Translations under genes and position numbers: made by a program | Part shown: one piece after another, positions 8,272 through 16,178 of the stretch | Layout of the letters: each line of letters starts with the position of its first letter | Numbering within the stretch: position 1 is the stretch's first letter | DNA from: Paraburkholderia adhaesiva | Lineage (GTDB): Bacteria; Pseudomonadota; Gammaproteobacteria; Burkholderiales; Burkholderiaceae | NCBI RefSeq assembly: GCF_021390575.1 | Contig: NZ_JAJEJQ010000001.1 | Coordinates: 186,001-250,000 of the forward strand | Length of the DNA: 64,000 nt | Direction: 5' to 3' | Notes under the pieces: generated by a model | Databases searched by the model: none | Told to the model about the DNA's origin: nothing | Seen by the model: only the letters and a program-made list of their open reading frames with translations

Positions 8272-9369
8272 ATGAAAACAACCGTTAGCCGCGCGCTGCG
8301 CACCACCCTGAAGGCGAGTGCACTCGCCGCCGTTCTTGCTGCTGCTTCGTCATCGGCGTTTGCGCAGTCGAGCGTCCAGCTCTACGGTCAGGTCGATGCG
8401 TGGGCCGGGGTTACGAAATTTCCGGGCGACAACGCAGCGGTGGGCGTCGGCGGCGGTGGCATGTCGACGTCTTACTGGGGCCTGAAGGGCTCCGAGGATC
8501 TCGGCGGCGGCTACAAGGCGATCTTCACCCTCGAAAGCTTCTTCCGTCCGCAGAACGGCCAGTTCGGCCGCTTCCAGGGCGACACGTTCTTCGCCCGCAA
8601 CTCCTACGTCGGCCTCGAGACGCCGTACGGTACGCTCACGGCAGGCCGCCTGACCACGCAGCTGTTCGTCTCGTCGATCCTGTTCAACCCGTTCATCGAC
8701 TCGTACACGTTCTCGCCGATGGTGTACCACGTGTACCTCGGCCTCTCGACGTTCCCCACCTACACGACCGACCAGGGCGTGGTGGGCGACTCGGGCTGGA
8801 ACAATGCGGTTCAGTACTCGACGCCTGACTTCAACGGCCTCTCGGGTTCGGCGATGTACGCGTTCGGCAACCAGGCCGGCGAGAACGGCGCGAAGAAGTG
8901 GAGCGTGCAGGGCCTGTACTTCCATGGCCCGTTCGCCGCGACGGCTGTCTATCAGTACGTGAACTTCGACCAGAAGCCGGGCGACATCGGCACGGTCTCG
9001 GCCGATGGCGTGACGGCGCTCGGCCTGAAGAGCCAGGGTGTCGGCCAGATCGGCCTGTCGTATGACCTGAAGTTCGTGAAGTTCTTCGGCCAGTACATGT
9101 ACACGTCGAACACGCAGCAAGTCGGCAGCTGGCACGTCAACACGCTGCAGGGCGGCGTGTCGGCGCCGGTCGGCCCGGGTACGGCGATGGCCTCGTACGC
9201 GTACTCGCGCGACACCGGCGGCTTGAACCAGACGCGCCAGACCGCGGCGGTCGGTTACGACTACCCGCTCTCGAAGCGCACCGACGTCTATGCCGCGTAT
9301 ATGTATGACCACTTCGACAACATGTCGTCAGGCATGACCTACGGCGCCGGTATCCGCGCGAAGTTCTAA
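8272..9369 (+). CDS. Outer-membrane porin, Burkholderia OmpC-like 16-strand family
   Basis: The 365-residue precursor begins with a 31-residue signal peptide ending SSSAFA, then the canonical first strand SSVQLYGQVDAWAGV. It continues with typical beta-proteobacterial porin blocks (STSYWGLKGSEDLGGGYKA, RNSYVGLETPYGTLTAGR, TRQTAAVGYDYPLSKRTDVY) and ends in Phe (GIRAKF), the terminal aromatic needed for outer-membrane insertion. It forms trimeric general diffusion channels for small hydrophilic solutes. I start at the ATG at 8272, which has GGAGAG 5 nt upstream and begins the signal peptide; an upstream in-frame codon adds seven non-conserved residues. A strong terminator follows. Confidence 0.95.
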   Translation: MKTTVSRALRTTLKASALAAVLAAASSSAFAQSSVQLYGQVDAWAGVTKFPGDNAAVGVGGGGMSTSYWGLKGSEDLGGGYKAIFTLESFFRPQNGQFGRFQGDTFFARNSYVGLETPYGTLTAGRLTTQLFVSSILFNPFIDSYTFSPMVYHVYLGLSTFPTYTTDQGVVGDSGWNNAVQYSTPDFNGLSGSAMYAFGNQAGENGAKKWSVQGLYFHGPFAATAVYQYVNFDQKPGDIGTVSADGVTALGLKSQGVGQIGLSYDLKFVKFFGQYMYTSNTQQVGSWHVNTLQGGVSAPVGPGTAMASYAYSRDTGGLNQTRQTAAVGYDYPLSKRTDVYAAYMYDHFDNMSSGMTYGAGIRAKF

Positions 9370-9390
9370 GCTTCCGGGACCGCATCGACC

Positions 9391-9425
9391 AACCCCGCGC
9401 TGCTCCGCAGCGCGGGGTTTTTCGT
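9391..9425 (+). terminator. Rho-independent terminator of the porin gene
   Basis: AACCCCGCGCTGC and GCAGCGCGGGGTT form a 13-bp stem around a TCC loop, followed by a short T-run. It begins 22 bp after the porin stop codon. Confidence 0.9.
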
Positions 9426-9557
9426 TTCTGAAACCGGCGCGCGTTGGCGGCTCTGCACACCCGGAATTGATAAGGCGCGCACAATGGCGGCGATTGATTC
9501 CCCGTGTTTCACGATGCTCAACCTGCCATACCCGCTCAACCGTTAAGCAAGCGCCCG

Positions 9558-10493
9558 ATGGATACCCTCGTCAGCATGAAAGTGTTTCGCCAGGTCGTCG
9601 AGTCGGGGAGCTTCGTCGGAGCGGCCGAGCGCATGAACCTGTCCGCGGCGATGGCGAGCAAGCACGTCGCGCATCTCGAACAGCAACTGGGTGCGCGCCT
9701 GCTCAACCGCACGACGCGCCGCGTCGCGCCCACCGAAGCAGGGCGCGAATACTACGAGCGTCTCGCGCAGGCGCTCACCGAACTCGACGAAGCCGGTCAG
9801 GCGGTCGGCGCCGCGAGCGTGGTGCCGCAGGGGCGGTTGCGCGTGTCGTCGTTGACCGCGTTCGGGCTGCGCCACGTGATGGGCGCGGTTGCCGACTACG
9901 CGGCCGGTTACCCGCAAGTCACCGTCGATATCACGCTCTCCGACCGCGTCGTCGAACTGATCGAAGAGGGCTTCGACGTGGCGATCCGCGCGGCGCCTTC
10001 CGGGCTCAAGTCGTCGTCGCTGATTGCGAGGCCGCTCGCTACCGCGCACATCGTGCTGTGCGCGTCGCCCGAGTATCTGCGCCGACGCGGCGTGCCGAAG
10101 ACCGTCGCCGACCTTGCGCGTCACGACTTCGTTCATTACGCGGGAGCGTCGGCGCAGGAACTCGCGCCAGTCTCCGAAGCACTCGCGCGCCCGATGCCGC
10201 GCGGCAACCTGATCGTGAACCACCTCGAAGCGCTGCGCGTGGTCGTGCTGCAGGGCGGCGGGCTGTCGATGCTGGGCACTGAGGTGGTCGGCGACGACAT
10301 CGCCGAAGGCCGCCTCGTGCCACTGCTCGTCAATGCGCTGCCGCTGCGCGAGTTGCCCATCTACGCCGTGTATGCGAGCAGGCGGCATTTGTCGGCGAAG
10401 GTGCGCTCGTTCGTCGATTTCCTGGCGGAACGTTTCGACGATCGCGGTCTATGGCCCGGTGTCGAAGCGATTCGCGCGATGGCGGCTTCGTAG
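9558..10493 (+). CDS. LysR-family transcriptional regulator
   Basis: This 311-residue protein has the LysR winged helix-turn-helix at the N-terminus (FRQVVESGSFVGAAERMNLSAA then KHVAHLEQQLGARLLNRTTRRVAPTEAG, residues 9-60). The CrgA/DsdC-type effector domain follows (GRLRVSSLTAFGLRH, DITLSDRVVELIEEGFDVAIR). I start at the ATG at 9558, which gives the usual MDTLVSMKVF beginning; an upstream in-frame start adds 18 residues without family support. It is convergent with the nitronate monooxygenase-like gene, so its target is not obvious from position. Confidence 0.92.
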   Translation: MDTLVSMKVFRQVVESGSFVGAAERMNLSAAMASKHVAHLEQQLGARLLNRTTRRVAPTEAGREYYERLAQALTELDEAGQAVGAASVVPQGRLRVSSLTAFGLRHVMGAVADYAAGYPQVTVDITLSDRVVELIEEGFDVAIRAAPSGLKSSSLIARPLATAHIVLCASPEYLRRRGVPKTVADLARHDFVHYAGASAQELAPVSEALARPMPRGNLIVNHLEALRVVVLQGGGLSMLGTEVVGDDIAEGRLVPLLVNALPLRELPIYAVYASRRHLSAKVRSFVDFLAERFDDRGLWPGVEAIRAMAAS

Positions 10494-10560
10494 ACGGCGG
10501 GAGCGTCCGGATCGCGCGTTGCGGGCTTGCGTTGGCTGTCCGTGACGCTCTCTACGACCT

Positions 10561-11520
10561 TCAGCGCCCCACGCCGAGCCGCGAGCGCGTCTCGTCGTAC
10601 TCGCGCCTGAGCCGCGCGACGAGTTCCGCAACAGTCGGAATGTCGTCCATCAGCCCCACGCCCTGGCCCGCGCCCCAGATGTCCTTCCACGCTTTCGCTT
10701 TGTCGCCGGCGAAGTTCATCTTCGTTTTGTCCGATTCGGGCAGCGCGTCCGGGTCGAGCCCGGCGTTCATGATGCTCTCCCGGATGTAGTTTCCGTGCAC
10801 GCCGGTGAAGAGATTCGTGTAGATGATGTCGGCGGCTTTTGCCGAGAGGATCGCGCGTTTGTACGCTTCGACCGCGTGCGCCTCCTGCGTGGCGATGAAG
10901 CGCGTGCCCATGTAAGCGAGGTCCGCGCCCATTGCCTGCGCCGCGAGAATCGAGCCGCCGTTTGCGATTGCACCCGATAGCACGATCGGCCCGTCGAAGA
11001 GTCGCCGCACTTCGCCCACGAGTGCGAACGGCGACGTCGTGCCTGCGTGGCCGCCCGCACCCGCCGCGACGAGGATCAGCCCGTCGACGCCCGCTTCGAG
11101 CGCCTTGCCGGCATGGCGCAGGTTGATGACGTCGTGCAGCACGATGCCGCCGTAGCTGTGCACGGCGTCGATGATCTCGCGTGCCGGTGCGCGCAGGCTC
11201 GTGATGAAGATCGGCACCTTGTGCTCGATACAGACGCGCACGTCATGTTCGAGGCGCTCGTTCGACTGATGGACGATCTGGTTCACGGCGACCGGTCCGA
11301 TCGTGGCGCCGGGGTTCGCGGCTTTGTACGCGGCGAGTTCGGTTTCTATCTGCGTGAGCCAGGCGTCGAGCTGTTCGGCGGGGCGCGCGTTGAGCGCGGG
11401 GAACGAGCCGACGATGCCAGCCTTGCATTGCGCGAGCACGAGTTCGGGATAGCTGACGATGAACATCGGCGAGCCGACGACGGGCAGCGAAAGATTTTGC
11501 AGGACGGCGGGTAGTGCCAT
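10561..11520 (-). CDS. Nitronate monooxygenase-like FMN-dependent TIM-barrel enzyme
   Basis: The 319-residue protein shows the NMO / 2-nitropropane dioxygenase fold: an opening VVGSPMFIVSYPEL, the Gly-rich flavin loop AAGAGGHAGTTSPFALV around residue 152, IVLSGAIANGGSILAAQAMGA near 178, and YMGTRFIATQEA, which helps bind FMN phosphate. Such enzymes oxidise nitronates such as propionate-3-nitronate to the oxoacid; many homologues are NAD(P)H:quinone reductases or of unknown substrate. The next gene is divergent and starts 357 bp away across a palindromic site. Family assignment is firm, exact reaction open. Confidence 0.88.
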   Translation of the reverse strand: MALPAVLQNLSLPVVGSPMFIVSYPELVLAQCKAGIVGSFPALNARPAEQLDAWLTQIETELAAYKAANPGATIGPVAVNQIVHQSNERLEHDVRVCIEHKVPIFITSLRAPAREIIDAVHSYGGIVLHDVINLRHAGKALEAGVDGLILVAAGAGGHAGTTSPFALVGEVRRLFDGPIVLSGAIANGGSILAAQAMGADLAYMGTRFIATQEAHAVEAYKRAILSAKAADIIYTNLFTGVHGNYIRESIMNAGLDPDALPESDKTKMNFAGDKAKAWKDIWGAGQGVGLMDDIPTVAELVARLRREYDETRSRLGVGR

Positions 11521-11876
11521 GGCGAGCGTCTCCTTGTGCGCCTCGCGACCGGACGATATGCGCGGTGCGGACGGCTTCTTCAGCTTTCAGGACATGGACA
11601 ACGGAACCGGCGACGGATCGGATCCGTTGGAGCAGATCGTACCGCCTCGATGTTCGATGTGTTCGAAGCGTTCAATGCCGTCGATGGGGTAACGCACGTG
11701 GCCGTTATCCGCATTTAAGAACGAACGTTCGATTATATGCACGTATCTGCCGCTGGATGGCCCGTTCGACTTTCGAGCAAGTGCTCGGTTTCTACGGTTG
11801 TGGACCCAAAATCGCGCGGGACGATTGCGCACGCCTCATACAATGTCGGGACACTAAAAAGCACATTGGAGATGCC
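11521..11876. other. Divergent intergenic region between the NMO-like gene and the dehalogenase gene
   Basis: This 356-bp region must contain promoters for both outward-facing genes. The one striking element is the perfect 10-bp palindrome at 11722-11731, followed by AT-rich GATTATATGC. Open frames running through the region lack codon-level or motif support. Confidence 0.45.
11722..11731. promoter_or_regulatory. Perfect palindrome, probable repressor operator
   Basis: CGAACGTTCG is a perfect 10-bp palindrome inside GAACGAACGTTCGAT, about midway between two divergent genes. Short palindromes of the AACGTT type flanked by extra half-site bases are common TetR-family operators. No TetR-type gene lies in this window, so the regulator would be encoded elsewhere. 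Confidence 0.4.
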
Positions 11877-12770
11877 ATGCCGTTTCAGGGATTCACGCCC
11901 TTCACCGTTCGCACGGCGGACGGAATCGACATTCATGGCGTAAAGGGCGGCGAGGGCCCACCGCTTTTGCTGCTGCACGGCCACCCGCAGACGCACATGA
12001 TCTGGCATCGCTGCGCCGACGAACTCGCGAGGCACTTCACCGTGATCGCGACGGACCTGCGTGGCTACGGTGCATCGTCGAAGCCGGCCGGCGATTCTTC
12101 GCACGTCACGTATTCGAAGCGCGAGATGGCCAACGATCAGGTAGCGGTGATGCGCCACTTCGGTCACGAGAGGTTTCTCGTCTGCGCTCACGATCGCGGC
12201 GCGCGTGTCGCGCATCGCATGGCGCTCGACCATGCCGATGCCGTCGAACGCCTGATGCTGCTCGACATCGCACCGACGCTCGCGATGTACGAGCAGGCCG
12301 ACCGCAAGTTCGCCACGCTCTACTACCACTGGTTCTTTTTGATTCAACCTGAACCGCTGCCCGAGTCGCTGATCGGCGCGAACACCGATCTCTACGTCGA
12401 GCGCGCGATGGGCAATCGTCACGCCGGGCTTGCGCCGTTTGCGCCCGAGGCGCTCGACGCCTATCGCGCGGCGCTGCGCCAGCCCGGTGCCGTACATGCG
12501 ATGTGCGAGGACTACCGCGCGTCGGCGACGATCGACCTCGAACACGACCGTGCCGATATCGAACGCGGCAACAAGGTGGCGTGTCCGCTGCGCGTCCTTT
12601 GGGGTGCGGAAGGCGTGATCGAACAGTGTTTCGATGCGCTCGGCGAATGGCGCAAGGTCGCGCGTGACGTGAGCGGTCGCTCGCTCGCGTGCGGCCACTA
12701 CATCCCCGAGGAAGCGAGCGGCGAACTCGTGGCCGAGATGCTCGCGTTCTTCGAGTCAACCGATCGCTGA
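11877..12770 (+). CDS. Haloacetate (fluoroacetate) dehalogenase-like alpha/beta hydrolase
   Basis: The 297-residue protein is an alpha/beta hydrolase of the epoxide-hydrolase/haloacetate-dehalogenase branch. Visible motifs are LLLHGHPQTH (oxyanion region), DLRGYGAS, the nucleophile elbow AHDRGAR with D106, and GHYIPEE with H274. It also keeps residues that in characterised fluoroacetate dehalogenases bind the carboxylate (R107, R110) and the leaving fluoride (H151, W152, Y213). The reaction would be hydrolysis of haloacetate to glycolate and halide in the cytosol. I start at the ATG at 11877, where similarity begins; the long in-frame upstream extension is not protein-like. It is transcribed divergently from the NMO-like gene. 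Catalysis on fluoroacetate is inferred from conserved residues. Confidence 0.85.
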   Translation: MPFQGFTPFTVRTADGIDIHGVKGGEGPPLLLLHGHPQTHMIWHRCADELARHFTVIATDLRGYGASSKPAGDSSHVTYSKREMANDQVAVMRHFGHERFLVCAHDRGARVAHRMALDHADAVERLMLLDIAPTLAMYEQADRKFATLYYHWFFLIQPEPLPESLIGANTDLYVERAMGNRHAGLAPFAPEALDAYRAALRQPGAVHAMCEDYRASATIDLEHDRADIERGNKVACPLRVLWGAEGVIEQCFDALGEWRKVARDVSGRSLACGHYIPEEASGELVAEMLAFFESTDR

Positions 12771-12839
12771 CAGGGCGTCGTCACTTCGGTCGGTCGACGG
12801 GTGCGAGGTGCTGGGGTGATTGTTGCGACAGCAACGCAC

Positions 12840-13090
12840 CTTCAGGCCCCGTGTGCGGGCTGTCCGACGCAAGTCTCGCGGCAGCGATCCGTTCCAGTGC
12901 AGGAATGCATGGCGGTGATGGAATACCGCCGGCCTGGCGCATGCAAATCGCCAGGGACCTGCTGCAGCGGAATCGTTGCACGGTCCCGAAATCGCAGAAT
13001 TGGGCGGCTATCGCTCAGTCAGCGCGTTCAGTGTGGCATTCGGTCACCACGTCGGACTTCCGGCAGCCGCGCTATGCGCGCGAGCGTTGA
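12840..13090 (+). pseudogene. Decayed AraC-family regulator (C-terminal DNA-binding part, frameshifted and deleted)
   Basis: Reading three frames in turn reconstructs the end of an AraC-type regulator. One frame gives GLSDASLAAAI (from 12857) then AWRMQIARDLLQRN; the next gives PEIAELGGYRSVSAFSVAFG (about 12985-13045); the first frame resumes with PRYARER and a stop at 13088-13090. These are the second helix-turn-helix of the AraC family in correct order. The first helix-turn-helix appears deleted and at least two frameshifts are present, so it cannot make a functional protein. The N-terminal sensing domain is not recognisable upstream. The left end is approximate. Confidence 0.75.
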
Positions 13091-13434
13091 TGTCCAGACC
13101 CTTTTGTAACCGAGTACCGACCGGCTTATGCGTCTTTCCGACGGTATGGTTAGTGACTCTCAGCCCGAACAAGTCGTTGCGGGCGCATCTCAATTTAACG
13201 ATTGCCTGACAAAGTCTTTCTTGATTCTGACGGCCGTCTCGATATACTTGAAGCCAGTGAAAGGTTGTTGAAAGACATTATCCGGTTGCAACAAGCCTCG
13301 ACTGAGACACCGCGAAAGCGGCTGACATCGGGCAGACGACGCAGCAACGAGTCGTTGCGCAAGCAACATGGTTCCACCGGCAGCCTGAATTAAATATCGT
13401 TAGGTTTGCTAACTTAAATATTTTGGGATCTACC
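13091..13434. other. Intergenic region upstream of the fimbrial locus
   Basis: About 340 bp between the AraC remnant and the first pilin gene. The last 45 bp are very AT-rich and carry the inverted repeat described separately. A 63-codon frame at 13202-13393 needs a TTG start and has no recognisable content, so I do not call it. The main fimbrial promoter most likely lies near the 3' end. Confidence 0.4.
13399..13413. promoter_or_regulatory. Inverted repeat upstream of pilin copy 1
   Basis: GTTAG (13399-13403) and CTAAC (13409-13413) form a dyad with a 5-nt spacer, 36 bp before the ATG. The same arrangement (ATTAG-N5-CTAAT) occurs at almost the same distance before pilin copy 2. The overlapping word GGTTTGCTAACTTA (13403-13416) recurs nearly unchanged before pilin copy 3. 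It is a candidate operator or promoter element shared by the pilin genes. Confidence 0.4.
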
Positions 13435-13971
13435 ATGAAAAAGCATCTTCTCGTCCTCGCCCTCGCCGCCGTTCCTGCGTTTGCTTTTGCGGCCCCGAAC
13501 ACGATCAACTTCCAGGGCGAAGTCACCGATCAGACCTGCCAGGTTACTGTCAACGGCAACCCGGGCAACCCGACCGTCCTGCTGCCGACCGTGCCAGCCA
13601 CGGCCCTGAGCGCCGCAAACAGCACCGCTGGTCAGACGACGTTCACGGTAGCGGTCAGCGACTGCATGGCGCCAGTGAGCACCACGCAGGCGATCAACAC
13701 CGTCTTCGTCGGCAACCTCGTGACGACTGCCGGCAACCTCGGCAACACCGGCACGGCAACGAACGTGGCGCTGCAGCTGCTTGACCCCGCCCTGCCGGCT
13801 GCTCCGTTCGATCTGAGCGCCGCCGGTGGTGTCTACGCTCCGGGCCTCCAGCTGCAAGTTGGTGATACGGCCGCTGCGCACGACTTTGCTGTCCAGTACA
13901 TCTCGGAGACAGGCGCCGCGACGGCGGGCTCGGTGCTCGGCAGCGTGCAGTACTCGGTCAACTACGAGTAA
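13435..13971 (+). CDS. Type 1-like major fimbrial subunit, copy 1
   Basis: The 178-residue precursor has a signal peptide (MKKHLLVLALAAVPAFAFA) and a mature pilin of about 159 residues. It carries the two Cys of the pilin disulfide (DQTCQV and VSDCMAP), the N-terminal donor-strand segment NTINFQGEV, and the C-terminal penultimate Tyr (YSVNYE) used by chaperone-usher systems. Subunits polymerise by donor-strand exchange into the fimbrial shaft outside the cell. The start at 13435 is preceded by GGGATCTACC. The copy at 14086 is nearly identical, so these are a recent tandem duplication. Confidence 0.93.
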   Translation: MKKHLLVLALAAVPAFAFAAPNTINFQGEVTDQTCQVTVNGNPGNPTVLLPTVPATALSAANSTAGQTTFTVAVSDCMAPVSTTQAINTVFVGNLVTTAGNLGNTGTATNVALQLLDPALPAAPFDLSAAGGVYAPGLQLQVGDTAAAHDFAVQYISETGAATAGSVLGSVQYSVNYE

Positions 13972-14050
13972 CCCATGAAAATCATGGGGTAGCCTGCAGA
14001 GGTCGCCCCATGAAATGCCGGACTTCGACGTCATCTGACTATCACAATTA

Positions 14051-14065
14051 ATTAGCATTACTAAT
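14051..14065. promoter_or_regulatory. Inverted repeat upstream of pilin copy 2
   Basis: ATTAG (14051-14055) and CTAAT (14061-14065) form a dyad with a 5-nt spacer, 35 bp before the ATG. It is the counterpart of the GTTAG/CTAAC repeat before copy 1, which suggests that the duplication carried its upstream element along and that copy 2 may have its own promoter. Confidence 0.4.
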
Positions 14066-14085
14066 ATTTGCAACAGGGATCTACC

Positions 14086-14622
14086 ATGAAAAAGCATCTT
14101 CTCGTCCTCGCCCTCGCCGCCGTTCCTGCGTTCGCCTTTGCGGCCCCGAACACGATCAACTTCCAGGGCGAAGTCACCGATCAGACCTGCCAGGTCTCCG
14201 TCAACGGCAACCCGGGCAACCCGACCGTCCTGCTGCCGACCGTGCCAGCCACGGCCCTGAGCGCCGCAAACAGCACCGCCGGTCAGACCACGTTCACGGT
14301 AGCGGTCAGCGACTGCATGGCGCCGGTGAGCACCACGCAGGCGATCAACACCGTTTTCGTCGGCAACCAGGTGACGACGGCGGGCAACCTCGGCAACACC
14401 GGCACGGCAACGAACGTCGCGCTGCAGCTGCTTGACCCCGCCCAGCCGGGTACTCCGTTCGACCTCACGGCGGCAGGTGGTGTCTACGCCCCGGGCCTCG
14501 TGCTGCAGGATGGTGCGACGAGCGCTGCGCACGACTTCGCCGTCCAGTACATCTCGGAGGCGGGCACCGCGACGGCGGGCTCGGTGCTTGGCAGCGTGCA
14601 GTACTCGGTGAGCTACGAGTAA
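14086..14622 (+). CDS. Type 1-like major fimbrial subunit, copy 2
   Basis: This gene encodes 178 residues, the same length as copy 1, with an identical signal peptide and only scattered changes, mostly after residue 110 (for example NQVTT for NLVTT, QPGTPFDL for LPAAPFDL, VLQDGATS for LQVGDTA). Both pilin cysteines and the C-terminal YSVSYE are kept. The identical GGGATCTACC leader precedes the ATG. Having two almost identical shaft subunits in tandem may raise expression or allow recombination between copies; which of these applies is inference. A stem-loop at 14634-14664 follows the stop codon. Confidence 0.93.
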   Translation: MKKHLLVLALAAVPAFAFAAPNTINFQGEVTDQTCQVSVNGNPGNPTVLLPTVPATALSAANSTAGQTTFTVAVSDCMAPVSTTQAINTVFVGNQVTTAGNLGNTGTATNVALQLLDPAQPGTPFDLTAAGGVYAPGLVLQDGATSAAHDFAVQYISEAGTATAGSVLGSVQYSVSYE

Positions 14623-14633
14623 CTCGCTGACGA

Positions 14634-14664
14634 TCAGGGGTTTGCCCGAAAAGGCAGCCCCTGA
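14634..14664 (+). terminator. Stem-loop after pilin copy 2 (no U-tract)
   Basis: TCAGGGG (14634-14640) pairs with CCCCTGA (14658-14664), with an inner TGCC/GGCA helix. No T-run follows, so it more likely stabilises the abundant pilin mRNA or attenuates read-through into the minor genes than ends all transcription. A smaller CCCATG/CATGGG hairpin follows copy 1 at 13972-13988. Confidence 0.45.
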
Positions 14665-14793
14665 CGTTCCACGCTTTCGCAATTAATCCTGTGGCTTTTG
14701 CCACTGCAACGGACATTAATCCGATGCCATTAGTCACGTGATTTTCCGTTGCTCGAATGAGAGCGCGGTTTGCTAGCTTATTCGAGCGCGGTC

Positions 14794-15333
14794 ATGAAAA
14801 AGCAACTCCTTGCTCTCGCCCTCGCTGCTGCGCCTTTTGTCGTCTTTGCGAGCGGCGCACACGCACGCGACTTCCAGAGCGGCGTCGCCGATCAGACCTG
14901 CCGGATCAGCGTCGACGGCGATGCGGCCCGCCTGTCGGTGCTACTGCCACCGGTTTCGGCGACCGAGCTGACAACTGCGGGCGACACCGCTGGCCACACA
15001 GCCTTTGCGTTGACAATTAGCGACTGCATCGTGGCGCTCGCGATCCCGCAGGCGATCAGCACCGCCTTCGTGGGCGATGTCGTGACCGCCGGCGGCAACC
15101 TCGGCGGCTCCGGCAGCGCGACGAACGTCTCCCTGCAACTGCTCGACCCGGCCTCTTCCGCTGATCCGGTCGATTTCACCGCGAGCGGCGGGATTCACGT
15201 CACGAACCCCACGCTGCAGGACGGCTCGACGTCCGCTTCGCACGACCTCGCGGTTCAATACATCACAGAAGAGGGCAGTGCATCCGCCGGTTCGGTGCTT
15301 AACAGCGTGCAATACCGGATGACCTACGAATAA
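14794..15333 (+). CDS. Fimbrial subunit, divergent third paralogue
   Basis: The 179-residue precursor follows the same plan as the two major pilins but has diverged through most of its length. It keeps the signal peptide start MKKQLLALALAAAPF, the disulfide Cys pair (DQTCRI, ISDCIVAL), the core QLLDPA and the C-terminal penultimate Tyr (YRMTYE). It is probably a minor shaft or adaptor pilin assembled by the same usher. The start at 14794 begins the signal peptide; an in-frame start 24 bp upstream is less convincing. GGTTTGCTAGCTTA lies 14-27 bp upstream, echoing the element before copy 1. Confidence 0.88.
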   Translation: MKKQLLALALAAAPFVVFASGAHARDFQSGVADQTCRISVDGDAARLSVLLPPVSATELTTAGDTAGHTAFALTISDCIVALAIPQAISTAFVGDVVTAGGNLGGSGSATNVSLQLLDPASSADPVDFTASGGIHVTNPTLQDGSTSASHDLAVQYITEEGSASAGSVLNSVQYRMTYE

Positions 15334-15415
15334 CTCGCGGCGTTGATGGACGGCCTGCGGGAGGCAGGTCGAATAACTCTGAGATACTGTCTCCGCACAC
15401 CCGGGAGGACTCAGA

Positions 15416-16177
15416 ATGTCCACTCAACGGCTTCGGTTGTCTCTTTTCCGCGCGATGGTGGTCGTTGTGTTGCTTTCGCTCGCGGACTTGTCCGGTGCGG
15501 CGGTCAGCATGATCGGCACGCGCGTGATCTACGACGCCAGGTCCCAAGGGCAAACCCTGTCATTCAACAATCCCGACAGCGCCCCGAGCGTCATGCAGGT
15601 ATGGGTCGACTCGGGTAACGAGAAATCCACGCCTGAGACAGCGGATGGACCGTTCGTCGTCACACCACCGATATTTCGCATCGATCCGGGCGCCGGGCAG
15701 ACGGTTCGCCTGCTCTTTACGGGCAAGGAACTGCCACAGGACCGCGAATCGGTGTTCTATCTGAACACCCTGCAGATTCCGTCGCTGAACCCGGCCACCG
15801 CCGAACAGAATCAGATGCTGGTGATGGTGCGTAACCGGCTCAAGATTTTCTATCGTCCACCGGGCATCGAAGGCAGTCCGGCCAGAGCCGTCGACAGACT
15901 GACCTTCCGCGTGAACGGACAAGACAAGGATCGACGGGTCGACGCCAATAATGCGTCGGGATACTACGTATCTGTCGCGAACGGCAGTCTGACCTGCGGT
16001 TCGCATACCGCGCCGCTCAGGGCCGTGATGTTTGCTCCTCGCTCCGAGACGGCACTGAGCCTGGAGGGTGACTGCCCGCTGGACGCAACGCCGATTCGCG
16101 TGAAGATTCGATACATCGATGACCACGGCGCCGTTCGCGACGCGGAGTTTCCGGTAGCAGCACACGGCACGCAATGA
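15416..16177 (+). CDS. Periplasmic fimbrial chaperone (PapD-like)
   Basis: The 253-residue precursor has a signal peptide to about residue 28 and two immunoglobulin-like domains. The chaperone signatures are present: the N-terminal strand VSMIGTRVIYD with the conserved Arg, the PPIFRIDPGAGQTVRLLF block, LPQDRESVFYLNTLQIP, and the basic Lys in NRLKIFYRP (strand G1/subunit cleft region). It binds pilins through donor-strand complementation in the periplasm and delivers them to the usher. GGGAGGA stands about 10 nt upstream of the ATG. The usher gene starts 1 nt after its stop. Confidence 0.93.
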   Translation: MSTQRLRLSLFRAMVVVVLLSLADLSGAAVSMIGTRVIYDARSQGQTLSFNNPDSAPSVMQVWVDSGNEKSTPETADGPFVVTPPIFRIDPGAGQTVRLLFTGKELPQDRESVFYLNTLQIPSLNPATAEQNQMLVMVRNRLKIFYRPPGIEGSPARAVDRLTFRVNGQDKDRRVDANNASGYYVSVANGSLTCGSHTAPLRAVMFAPRSETALSLEGDCPLDATPIRVKIRYIDDHGAVRDAEFPVAAHGTQ

Positions 16178-16178
16178 C

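Noticed and set aside
13202..13393. 63-codon frame upstream of the first pilin gene
   Set aside because: It needs a TTG start, has no clear ribosome binding site and no recognisable family.
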